From positions 1 through 10,800 of the forward strand of contig RGYP01000034.1 in assembly GCA_010031985.1 (NCBI GenBank): a stretch of DNA of 10,800 bases, given 5' to 3'. Below are positions 1 to 6,214 of the stretch, piece by piece. This DNA comes from Gammaproteobacteria bacterium (lineage in GTDB: Bacteria > Pseudomonadota > Gammaproteobacteria > Steroidobacterales > Steroidobacteraceae). A program made the position numbers and the translations under genes. The notes beneath the pieces were generated by a model that was not told where the DNA came from, did no database searches, and worked only from the letters and a program-made list of their open reading frames with translations. Each line of letters starts with the position of its first letter. The first letter of the stretch is position 1.

Positions 1-142
1 ACGCCTCGCGTGCAGCGCTACCCCGCGGTGTGACGCCGACCTTGGTCGACTGGTACATCTGGAACAGCACCAGTGCAAAAATGGCGAGCGACAGCAAGCG
101 CTCGACGAGTCGCAATCTTTGAAAGCGCGCAGTTTCGCTCAT
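1..142 (-). CDS. Small membrane protein, N-terminal part (cut by left edge)
   Basis: Reading leftward, an ATG at 142-140 opens a frame that stays open to the window edge, giving 47 codons. The start overlaps the TGA of the upstream serine hydrolase in an ATGA arrangement (139-142), the usual sign of translational coupling, so I accept the frame although it is short. The visible protein has a charged N-terminus (MSETARFQRLRLVER), one hydrophobic stretch at about residues 16-29 (LLSLAIFALVLFQMY), then a polar region rich in Lys, Thr and Arg. This looks like a signal anchor with the rest of the protein outside the cytoplasm. I do not recognise the family. It is the last visible gene of the leftward operon and its function is unknown. 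Confidence 0.55.
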   Translation of the reverse strand, partial: MSETARFQRLRLVERLLSLAIFALVLFQMYQSTKVGVTPRGSAAREA

Positions 143-1332
143 GGGGCACCTGCTGGACGCACGGCTCTGATGATGGCGTTGGGTAGAGTGGCATCATCCC
201 AATCCGTTTTCGACTTGCCGGTGCGGATGATGACGAGCTGCAACGACGGCACGACATACACGCGCTGCCCACCGAAGCCATCGATGTACGCGATGTCTGC
301 AGCGGCGAAGGGCTCGGAGTGAAAAGCCTTCACGGTGTAATCGTTGTACGGGCGCTCCGTCTTGGGCGGCGAGCCGAGCCAAATGTGCAACCCGAAATTG
401 GGATTGGTCTTCGCAGGCGTGAGCATTTGCGCAATCCACTCCGCGGGAACCACCTGATCGTCGCCGACCCGGCCGCGATCGAGAATCAGTCGACCGATCT
501 TCAACCAATCGCGACCACGCGCGAAGATGCAGCAAAAGCCTCGCGGCAGTCCGCCCTCGCGATCCATCCAGAGCGCTGCGTCGTCGGCCCCGATCCGCTT
601 CCAGAGTCGCTCCGAGAGATATTCGGAATATCTTTGGCCGACCGCGCGCTCGAGCATGATCAGCAGCAACTGTGAGTTGGCGTTGCTGTACTGGAAACGA
701 CTGCCATGGCGCTCCGCCGCCTGCAAGCCCAGGGTTCCCTGCTCGAGGTTGGATCCGAACAAGATCCGCGCCGATTTCCAGGTACCGAAAATCGGAATCT
801 CGAGACCGCTCGACATCTGCAGCAGCTCACGCACGGTGATGTCGCGGCGCGCATCGCCCCGCCATTCGGTGAGCCACTTCGAGGCCGGCGTGTCGAGCGA
901 GTCGATCTTGCCATCGGCAATCGCGGCGCCGATGAGCAGGGCGAGCACGGTCTTGTGCATGCTATTCGGATTGGTGCGCGTATCGCGGTCGAACCCCGGC
1001 CAGTACTTTTCGTGAACCAGTACGCCGCGGTGGTAGACGAGCAGCGCCACCGATTCGGTTTTTTCGGCGTAGGCGTCGGCGGCCGCGATACCGGACGGAT
1101 CGATACCGTCGGGCTGACCCAAGACGAAATTGTCGCGCAGCTCACCCGGAACGATTTCTTGAGGTTGCGATTTGGCGACCCCCGCCGGGTCGGTCGGCGA
1201 CTGTCCGAAAAACAGATTCCGCACGATCGCCGGGTCAGCCACCCAAAGCGCCAATACCAGCACCACCACGAGCGTGACGATGGCTGCGAGCAGCGCGGCG
1301 ATGGCCTTGAGGATCCAACGAAGAATTTTCAT
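139..1332 (-). CDS. Membrane-anchored serine hydrolase, class C beta-lactamase/NylB-like family
   Basis: This 397-residue protein belongs to the serine beta-lactamase/penicillin-binding-protein-like hydrolases, which use an acyl-enzyme serine to cleave amides or esters. Residues 1-31 are a strongly hydrophobic N-terminal segment after two Lys and an Arg, so the enzyme is probably anchored in the inner membrane facing the periplasm. The S-x-x-K motif is S124-M-H-K127, the second motif is Y215-S-N217, and the third region is G352-F-G-G-Q356 followed by R370-T-G-K373. GFCC at 265-268 before a RDWLKIGRL helix is typical of the NylB/EstB-like branch rather than true AmpC enzymes. The ATG at 1332 is preceded by GAGAG at a workable distance. 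It lies 42 bases after the transporter gene and overlaps the next gene by 4 bases. Known relatives include esterases and 6-aminohexanoate-oligomer hydrolase; the substrate here is unknown, and antibiotic resistance is not implied. Confidence 0.85.
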   Translation of the reverse strand: MKILRWILKAIAALLAAIVTLVVVLVLALWVADPAIVRNLFFGQSPTDPAGVAKSQPQEIVPGELRDNFVLGQPDGIDPSGIAAADAYAEKTESVALLVYHRGVLVHEKYWPGFDRDTRTNPNSMHKTVLALLIGAAIADGKIDSLDTPASKWLTEWRGDARRDITVRELLQMSSGLEIPIFGTWKSARILFGSNLEQGTLGLQAAERHGSRFQYSNANSQLLLIMLERAVGQRYSEYLSERLWKRIGADDAALWMDREGGLPRGFCCIFARGRDWLKIGRLILDRGRVGDDQVVPAEWIAQMLTPAKTNPNFGLHIWLGSPPKTERPYNDYTVKAFHSEPFAAADIAYIDGFGGQRVYVVPSLQLVIIRTGKSKTDWDDATLPNAIIRAVRPAGAP

Positions 1333-1374
1333 GGCATTTCTCTCGACGAATAACGACCGAAGATGCTTCGCGCT

Positions 1375-2721
1375 TCAGCTCGGCTGCCGCGCACGACGTG
1401 CAGCGAGTGCGGCGCGGATCTGCTCATGACGTACACCATCGATCGGATAACGCCACATCAAAAGCACCGGCAGCAGCAACATGAACGCAGGCAAGAACGA
1501 CGCACCCAAGCGCACCCCCTGCTCGACCTGCGGCGTCAACACCTGGCTCATGTCCACGTAACCGAACAAGGACAGGAAACCGAGCCCCAGAAAAAGGCCG
1601 AACCCCATTCCGAACTTGAACACCGAGGCGAGAAACGCCATGTGCCCGCCCATCTGGGCGACGCCGGTTTGCAACTCGTCCGAGTCGACGGCGTCGGCCG
1701 TCATGGAGGGCGGCGTGATCATCGTGCCACCGTTGCCAAACGCCATGAGCACGTTGACGAGCAATACCGGCAACACGACGCCCGCGGGCACCACGAACAA
1801 AATGAGGTATGCGACCGCCGTCAGGACGTTGGCGTAGCAGTAGGCGCGATGCTTGCCGACCCGATTGGCGATCGGCACCCATAGCGGCGCGAGCAACACG
1901 GCAGCAACGGTGTTGACGATCGCCACCGTCAGCACGTGCTGCTGCAGACCTAGCGCCTGCGAGATCAACACCGGCTGCACGCCGAAATAGACCCCCATCG
2001 CCAGCCGATCGATGAAATAGGCACCGATCAGCCGACGAAACGGGGCGTTACGCGTCAAGATGTGGATCAGCTCGCTCCAACTCGGCGTGCGCTCCTCGTG
2101 CTCGGCGGCGGGCGGCACTCTGGCGAAACACCAAAGAATGGCGATCGGCAGCGCTACAGCAAAGAAAACGCCCACTGATTGCACGATCTGCGCGTAACTC
2201 GGAAACGCCACGCCCTTGAACCAAATCCAGTAGAAGATGCCGACGGCACTCGCGCAGAGATACCCGAAGAACGCACCGCTCTCGCGAAAACCGGCGATCC
2301 TGTTGCGCTCCGCGTAGTCGCTGGACAGCTCGCCGCCCCAGGTCTGATGCGGCACGTAGACCATGGTCCAGCCCGCGTAAAAAGTCACCAGCCAGAAGAG
2401 TAGATAAAACGACGAAGCGCCGCTCGGCGGCAGCAACAAAAACCATGCGGCGACCAACGCGATCGGTGCTCCGGCAAGCATCCAGATACGCCGTCGACCA
2501 AAACGACTTCGGGTGCGATCGGAGAGCGCACCGACCAGCGGGTCGATGACGGCCTCCCAAAACCGACCGACGGCGAACAAGCTCGCCACCGTCAGTGCCA
2601 CCATGCCCACCTCCGCGGAGTAGTACACGGGCGGCAAAAAGTTGTAGAGCGGTACCAGCATGGCCTGCAGCGCGACGGTCGGTGCCGCGTAGGCCAGAAG
2701 TTGTCCCGTGGTCAGTTTCAC
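1375..2721 (-). CDS. GPH/MelB-type MFS cation symporter
   Basis: This is a 448-residue, very hydrophobic polytopic membrane protein of the glycoside-pentoside-hexuronide:cation symporter branch of the MFS (MFS_2). The diagnostic stretch is RFWEAVIDPLVGALSDRTR at residues 53-71, followed by SRFGRRRIW: it matches the MelB pattern in which acidic residues of helix II bind the coupling cation and the next loop carries D-R-T-x-S-R-x-G-R-R. Here Glu56 sits where MelB has Asp55, and Asp60 matches Asp59. A second conserved region, around QTWGGELSSDYAERNRIAGF, follows helix IV. The start is GTG at 2721-2719 with a 7-base G tract four bases upstream. It is 33 bases after the aldehyde dehydrogenase, so probably in the same transcript, and likely imports the compound handled by its neighbours. 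Family members outside the enteric sugars have varied or unknown substrates, so a sugar should not be assumed. Confidence 0.85.
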   Translation of the reverse strand: MKLTTGQLLAYAAPTVALQAMLVPLYNFLPPVYYSAEVGMVALTVASLFAVGRFWEAVIDPLVGALSDRTRSRFGRRRIWMLAGAPIALVAAWFLLLPPSGASSFYLLFWLVTFYAGWTMVYVPHQTWGGELSSDYAERNRIAGFRESGAFFGYLCASAVGIFYWIWFKGVAFPSYAQIVQSVGVFFAVALPIAILWCFARVPPAAEHEERTPSWSELIHILTRNAPFRRLIGAYFIDRLAMGVYFGVQPVLISQALGLQQHVLTVAIVNTVAAVLLAPLWVPIANRVGKHRAYCYANVLTAVAYLILFVVPAGVVLPVLLVNVLMAFGNGGTMITPPSMTADAVDSDELQTGVAQMGGHMAFLASVFKFGMGFGLFLGLGFLSLFGYVDMSQVLTPQVEQGVRLGASFLPAFMLLLPVLLMWRYPIDGVRHEQIRAALAARRARQPS

Positions 2722-2725
2722 GCCA

Positions 2726-2732
2726 CCCCCCC
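2726..2732 (-). promoter_or_regulatory. G-tract ribosome-binding region of the GPH transporter gene
   Basis: On the minus strand the sequence before the GTG start at 2721 reads GAAGAGGGGGGGTGGC, with seven consecutive G bases ending four bases before the start. It is the only purine-rich stretch in the 33-base gap after the aldehyde dehydrogenase and it supports the GTG start. A homopolymer of this length can slip during replication, which would change the spacing and the strength of translation; whether it does is not shown here. Confidence 0.5.
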
Positions 2733-2754
2733 TCTTCGCCGTAATCTTCCCGAC

Positions 2755-4269
2755 TCAGATCACCGCACACACCGTTTTGGTCTCGAGATAGTTGTCGACG
2801 GCCTGATGACCGCTGTCGCGACCCCAACCCGACTGCTTCATGCCGCCGATCGGCAAACTCGCATCGAACATCGAGTGGCAGTTGATCCATACCGTGCCCG
2901 CACGAAACGCCGACGCCAGGCGATGCGCACTCGACAAATTGCTGGTCCAGACGCTCGCCGCGAGCCCATAGTCGGTATCGTTGGCGAGCGTCGTCACTTC
3001 GTTCATATCATCGAAGGGTGTCGCCACCACCACCGGACCAAAGATTTCTTCGCGTACCACCTGCATGGCGGGTTTGACATCCACGATCACCGTCGGCTCG
3101 ATGAAGGTGCCCGCTGGACCGAGTTGCCCGCCACCCGTCACTACCGTGGCGCCCTCGCGCCGACCCGCGGCGACGTACCCCGCGATACGATCCGCCTGAC
3201 GCCGACTGACGACCGGCCCGAGTTGGGTGTTCGGATCGAGCCCGTGACCGAGCTTGAGACCGCGCGCGTACTCGCCGACGCCGGCGACGACCTTGTCGAA
3301 AATTTTGCGCTGAACGTAGAGTCGTGACCCGGCGACGCAAACTTGACCGCTGTTGAAAAAGATGGCGTTGGCGACGCCCGGTATTGCGAGCTCGAGATCC
3401 GCATCATCGAGCACGACCGCCGGCGATTTGCCACCGAGTTCCAGCGTCAATTTTTTGAGGTTGCCGCGCGCCGCATCGAGGATGAGCTTGCCCACCTCGG
3501 TCGATCCGGTGAAGGCGATCTTGTCGACGCCCGCATGCGCCGCGAGCGCAGCTCCCGCCCGCTCGCCAAGACCCGTCACCAGGTTGAACACGCCGGGCGG
3601 GAACCCCGCCTCGACCATCAGCTCCGCAAGTCGAATGGCCGTGAGCGAGGTGTCCTCGGCGGGCTTCAGCACCATGGTGCAGCCGGCCGCAAGGGCGGGC
3701 GCGATTTTCATCGCGGTCAGCACGATCGGCGAATTCCAGGGCACGATCGCCCCCACCACGCCGATCGGCTCTTTTGCGGTGTAGGCGAAGATTTTTTTGC
3801 CTGGGGGCTGATAGTTGATCGAGGTCGGGATCGTCGTACCCTCGATGCGCATGGCCTCGCCCGCAAAATAGCGAAACTGCTCGATTGCGCCGGGAATCTC
3901 GGCGTATTTCCCGACCCACAGCGGCTTGCCGTTGTCGAGCGACTCGAGTTCGGCGAGCTCGTCCAAGTTAGCTTCCAGCAACTCGGCCATGCGCCACAGC
4001 AGACGCGAGCGCGCCGCCGGCGTGAGATCGCGCCACGAGGGGTCGTCGAACGCCCTGCGCGCAGCAGCGACTGCCTGGTCGACGTCGGCCTCGGCCCCCG
4101 CAGGAATCCTGCCGAGTACCTCACCCGTTGCAGGATTGAGGGTGTCCAGCGTTTCACCGGAGACGGCGCTTCGCCACTCGCCCCCAATCAACATGCGCTG
4201 CGTGCCGCGGGCGAGAAAGGCCCGAGCGCCCTTGGTCTGCGGTTGCAGCGAGGTGACGAGCAGACTCAT
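2755..4269 (-). CDS. Aldehyde dehydrogenase (NAD(P)+), ALDH superfamily
   Basis: This 504-residue cytoplasmic enzyme oxidises an aldehyde to the carboxylic acid with NAD(P)+. All key ALDH elements are visible: N179 in VPWNSP (oxyanion hole), K202 in VLKPAEDTS (cofactor binding), the nucleotide-binding turn FTGSTEVG at 253-260, the general base E277 in LELGGKSP, the nucleophile C311 in SGQVCVAGSR, and EEIFGPV at 407-413. Length and motif spacing are normal for the betaine/phenylacetaldehyde/hydroxymuconic-semialdehyde group of NAD-linked ALDHs, but the substrate cannot be read from these. The frame is open for 138 more codons upstream, inside the hydrolase gene. I chose the ATG at 4269 because homology begins just after it, GGGAG lies upstream at normal spacing, and it overlaps the preceding TGA as ATGA. 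It is probably translationally coupled to that gene. Confidence 0.93.
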   Translation of the reverse strand: MSLLVTSLQPQTKGARAFLARGTQRMLIGGEWRSAVSGETLDTLNPATGEVLGRIPAGAEADVDQAVAAARRAFDDPSWRDLTPAARSRLLWRMAELLEANLDELAELESLDNGKPLWVGKYAEIPGAIEQFRYFAGEAMRIEGTTIPTSINYQPPGKKIFAYTAKEPIGVVGAIVPWNSPIVLTAMKIAPALAAGCTMVLKPAEDTSLTAIRLAELMVEAGFPPGVFNLVTGLGERAGAALAAHAGVDKIAFTGSTEVGKLILDAARGNLKKLTLELGGKSPAVVLDDADLELAIPGVANAIFFNSGQVCVAGSRLYVQRKIFDKVVAGVGEYARGLKLGHGLDPNTQLGPVVSRRQADRIAGYVAAGRREGATVVTGGGQLGPAGTFIEPTVIVDVKPAMQVVREEIFGPVVVATPFDDMNEVTTLANDTDYGLAASVWTSNLSSAHRLASAFRAGTVWINCHSMFDASLPIGGMKQSGWGRDSGHQAVDNYLETKTVCAVI

Positions 4270-5228
4270 CGACGTGATCTCCCGGAGTTTTTCTTCACCC
4301 GCGTCGCGGCAGGCACGGCAACCGTCGAAGGAATGTGTTTCTCGTGGTTGCCAAGGTACCAGGTGGCGATTTCCTCGCGCGTTGCCCACCACACTCCCGG
4401 CAGCGACTTGGCGTAGCGGATGAATTCGCGCAGGGCGCGACTCCGATAGGCGCGACCGCTGACGTGCGGGTGCAGACCGACGTTCATCATCCGACCCGAG
4501 TGCGCGCCTTCTTTGTAGAGCACCGAGAGCTCTTCGATGAGGATGTCGCGAAACTCGCTGGTGGTGTGATTGCGTCGCGTCAGGATCGTGAAATCGTTGA
4601 TCTCGTTCGTGTAGGGCGTCGAGACGATCGGACCGTGCGGCGTCTGCAGCAAATAAGGCTGGTCGTCGTTCATGAGATCGCAATAGAACAGCAGGCCGTG
4701 CTCGGCAAGAATGTCCGCGGTGTTGAGCGTGCCGCGCAACGACGACGACAACCAGCCGCGCGCCTTGCGCCCCACCGCCTGCTCGTACACTGCGAGCGTG
4801 CGCTCGATGACGTCGCGCTCACGCGCCGGATCCTTCGCAAAATCCGTCAACAACTCCCCTTGCTCGTAGTTGTGCGCGAGGATCTCGCAGCCACGCGCCA
4901 GCGCTGCATCGAGCATCGGTCGACGACGCAGCGCCGTCACCGCATTGATCGTGCACGAAGGCCGCACGCGCATCTCGTCGAACAAATCGAACAAGCGAAA
5001 TGCACCCACCCGCTGACCGTATTCACGCCAGGTGTAATTCGGAAAATCCGCGGTGTTGCCCGGCAGCACGTCCGGCAGGATCGCCGGGCCACCAGCGTAA
5101 TAAGGGCGGTCGGTATCTTTGACGAGATCCCAGGTTTCGAGATTGAGCGTGATGATGAGTGCCACACGCTTGCGCTGCGGCCAGCGCAACGGCAGCCGCT
5201 GCGAGATCGGTACGTAGTCGTAATGCAC
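4266..5228 (-). CDS. PuuE-like polysaccharide-deacetylase-family hydrolase
   Basis: This is a protein of about 320 residues in the NodB/CE4 polysaccharide-deacetylase superfamily, closest by motif to the branch containing PuuE allantoinase, cyclic imide hydrolase and Helicobacter PgdA. Seen in order (numbering from the chosen start): NLETWD at 29-34 after a beta strand, YGQRVGAFR at 70-78, HNYEQ at 119-123, GW at 158-159, DLMNDDQPY at 184-192 and LHPHVSGR at 252-259. These match the PuuE pattern (Y-G-x-R-V-G; D-x-x-N-D-x-x-P-Y; L-H-P-x-x-x-G-R). The classical CE4 Asp-Asp pair and H-[ST]-x-x-H metal site are not evident. There is no signal peptide, so it is probably cytoplasmic and acts on a small amide, ureide or imide rather than on a cell-wall polymer. 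Start choice: GTG at 5228 has an 8-base G tract about 5 bases upstream; GTG at 5234 or 5264 (332 residues) are alternatives. It is the first gene of the leftward operon. Confidence 0.8.
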   Translation of the reverse strand: MHYDYVPISQRLPLRWPQRKRVALIITLNLETWDLVKDTDRPYYAGGPAILPDVLPGNTADFPNYTWREYGQRVGAFRLFDLFDEMRVRPSCTINAVTALRRRPMLDAALARGCEILAHNYEQGELLTDFAKDPARERDVIERTLAVYEQAVGRKARGWLSSSLRGTLNTADILAEHGLLFYCDLMNDDQPYLLQTPHGPIVSTPYTNEINDFTILTRRNHTTSEFRDILIEELSVLYKEGAHSGRMMNVGLHPHVSGRAYRSRALREFIRYAKSLPGVWWATREEIATWYLGNHEKHIPSTVAVPAATRVKKNSGRSRR

Positions 5229-5233
5229 GGACA

Positions 5234-5241
5234 CCCCCCCC
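5234..5241 (-). promoter_or_regulatory. G-tract ribosome-binding region of the PuuE-like hydrolase gene
   Basis: On the minus strand eight consecutive G bases are followed by TGTCC and then the GTG at 5228. This is the only Shine-Dalgarno-like element near the N-terminus and is why I prefer the 5228 start. If translation instead began at the GTG at 5264, the tract would lie inside the coding sequence and any slippage would shift the frame. Confidence 0.5.
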
Positions 5242-5249
5242 TGGCGCGG

Positions 5250-5278
5250 ATTATGGGCGCGCACCCGCGTGACACGCA
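5250..5278 (-). promoter_or_regulatory. Possible promoter of the leftward operon
   Basis: Reading leftward, CATAAT at 5255-5250 matches five of six bases of the sigma-70 -10 box. Seventeen bases upstream is TGCGTG (5278-5273), a poor -35 box. Transcription would begin near 5243, leaving a leader of about 15 bases that still contains the G tract. A weak -35 with a palindrome centred about 60 bases upstream of the predicted start is what one expects of an activator-dependent promoter. This is pattern matching only. Confidence 0.35.
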
Positions 5279-5294
5279 GCCCTCGATTCCGAGC

Positions 5295-5312
5295 AGCGGT
5301 CGGCCGACCGCT
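5295..5312. promoter_or_regulatory. Perfect 18-bp palindrome, candidate operator in divergent control region
   Basis: AGCGGTCGGCCGACCGCT is identical to its reverse complement over all 18 bases. It lies between the divergent hydrolase and regulator genes, ending three bases before the -35 box of the regulator promoter (5316) and centred about 60 bases upstream of the predicted leftward transcription start. IclR-family regulators bind palindromic sites as dimers or tetramers, so the neighbouring MhpR-like protein is the natural ligand. GC-rich DNA makes short palindromes commoner, but a perfect one of this length in this position is unlikely to be chance. Confidence 0.55.
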
Positions 5313-5315
5313 TAG

Positions 5316-5344
5316 TGGACAACGCGGCGCTGCCTGAATACACT
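5316..5344 (+). promoter_or_regulatory. Promoter of the IclR-type regulator gene
   Basis: TGGACA (5316-5321) matches five of six -35 bases and TACACT (5339-5344) four of six -10 bases, separated by exactly 17 bases. Transcription would start near 5351. The leader to the ATG at 5378 then contains a GGGGG ribosome-binding run (5366-5370) at 7-base spacing. The palindrome just upstream suggests autoregulation. Confidence 0.55.
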
Positions 5345-5377
5345 CGGGTTAAAAGACTCTAACTCGGGGGTATCGAC

Positions 5378-6199
5378 ATGGAGTCCACTCGTCCCATCCG
5401 CGCTTTGATCCGCGGGCTCGACGCACTGACTGTGCTCAATTTGCGTAACGGCGCCACGGTGTCGGAGGTTGCACAGGAAATCCGCCTGCCGCGAACCACG
5501 ACCTATCGCATTCTCGAAACGCTGAGCCACGCCGGCTTCGTGTATCGCGATGCGGCCGACGATCGCTATCGCCTCACCATCATGGTGCGCGGCCTCTCCG
5601 ACGGTTACGACGACGAAGCGTGGATCACGCAGATCGCGCGACCCTACATTCACGAACTCGGCAAGGACATCGTCTGGCCGGTGGCGATCGCCTCGCTCTC
5701 CGGCACCTCGATGATGGTTCGCGAGTCCACCGACCACCGCAGTCCGCTCGCCGTCGAGCGCTACTCGGCAGGGTTTCGCGTGCCCTTGCTCACGTCCTCG
5801 TCGGGCCGGGTGTATCTCGCGTTCTCACCGCCCACGCAGCGCGAGTCGCTGCTCGACATCCTCGCGCGCTCCAATCGCGACAGCGACGTGCTCGCCAAGA
5901 ATCGACCGGAACTCATGAAGATGCTCAACGACGTGCGCATGCAGGGCTACGCCTCTGCCGTGCGCCCGCGGCGCGTCTCCGACGAAATCAGCATTGCAGT
6001 GCCGATCATGGTCGACGATCGTGTGCTCGCCGCGGTCACCATCCGCTTCAGCGGGACGGCGGTGCCGCTCAAGCTCGCCGTCGAGCGCTTCTTGCCGAAG
6101 TTGCGCGACACCGCTCAAAAAATTCGTCAAACCTTTGCCGACCAGCAGCGCGACCCGCCGCACCAGCAGACGCCGCGCGCGGTCGCCAACGGACGCTGA
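5378..6199 (+). CDS. IclR-family transcriptional regulator, MhpR-like
   Basis: This is a 273-residue DNA-binding regulator. The N-terminal winged helix-turn-helix covers about residues 8-68, with the recognition region around SEVAQEIRLPRTTTYRILETL (29-49) and a wing ending DRYRLTI. The IclR effector domain follows from about residue 80 to 255. Several stretches match my memory of E. coli MhpR, the activator of 3-(3-hydroxyphenyl)propionate degradation: YRLTI-x-VR-x-LS-x-G, DE-x-WI, VVRE/MVRE-x-T, and PLL-x-x-x-SG-x-x-x-LAF. The last 18 residues are a polar tail rich in Pro, Gln and Arg that lies outside the fold. It is divergent from the hydrolase-ALDH operon and only 15 bases upstream of the flavoenzyme gene, so it probably controls both. 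The effector is likely a small organic acid, but this is inferred from the family and no mhp pathway genes are in the window. Confidence 0.88.
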   Translation: MESTRPIRALIRGLDALTVLNLRNGATVSEVAQEIRLPRTTTYRILETLSHAGFVYRDAADDRYRLTIMVRGLSDGYDDEAWITQIARPYIHELGKDIVWPVAIASLSGTSMMVRESTDHRSPLAVERYSAGFRVPLLTSSSGRVYLAFSPPTQRESLLDILARSNRDSDVLAKNRPELMKMLNDVRMQGYASAVRPRRVSDEISIAVPIMVDDRVLAAVTIRFSGTAVPLKLAVERFLPKLRDTAQKIRQTFADQQRDPPHQQTPRAVANGR

Positions 6200-6214
6200 T
6201 CGAGGGTTCCGAGT

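Noticed and set aside
139..1332. Antibiotic-resistance beta-lactamase.
   Set aside because: The S-x-x-K and Y-x-N motifs define the superfamily only; GFCC, the GFGGQ region and the membrane anchor fit the NylB/EstB-like hydrolases better than AmpC.
3343..4416. Long plus-strand frame opposite the aldehyde dehydrogenase.
   Set aside because: Antisense shadow of a gene with intact catalytic motifs; the translation is Arg-rich and no promoter or ribosome-binding site is evident.
4270..4683. 138-codon upstream extension of the aldehyde dehydrogenase frame.
   Set aside because: It lies wholly inside the PuuE-like hydrolase gene in another frame, is rich in Arg, Ala and His like other shadow frames here, and shows no ALDH similarity. 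The ATG at 4269 has a good ribosome-binding site and the ATGA overlap.
4335..5315. Long plus-strand frame opposite the PuuE-like hydrolase.
   Set aside because: Antisense shadow of a recognised gene with no motif of its own; it also runs through the divergent control region.
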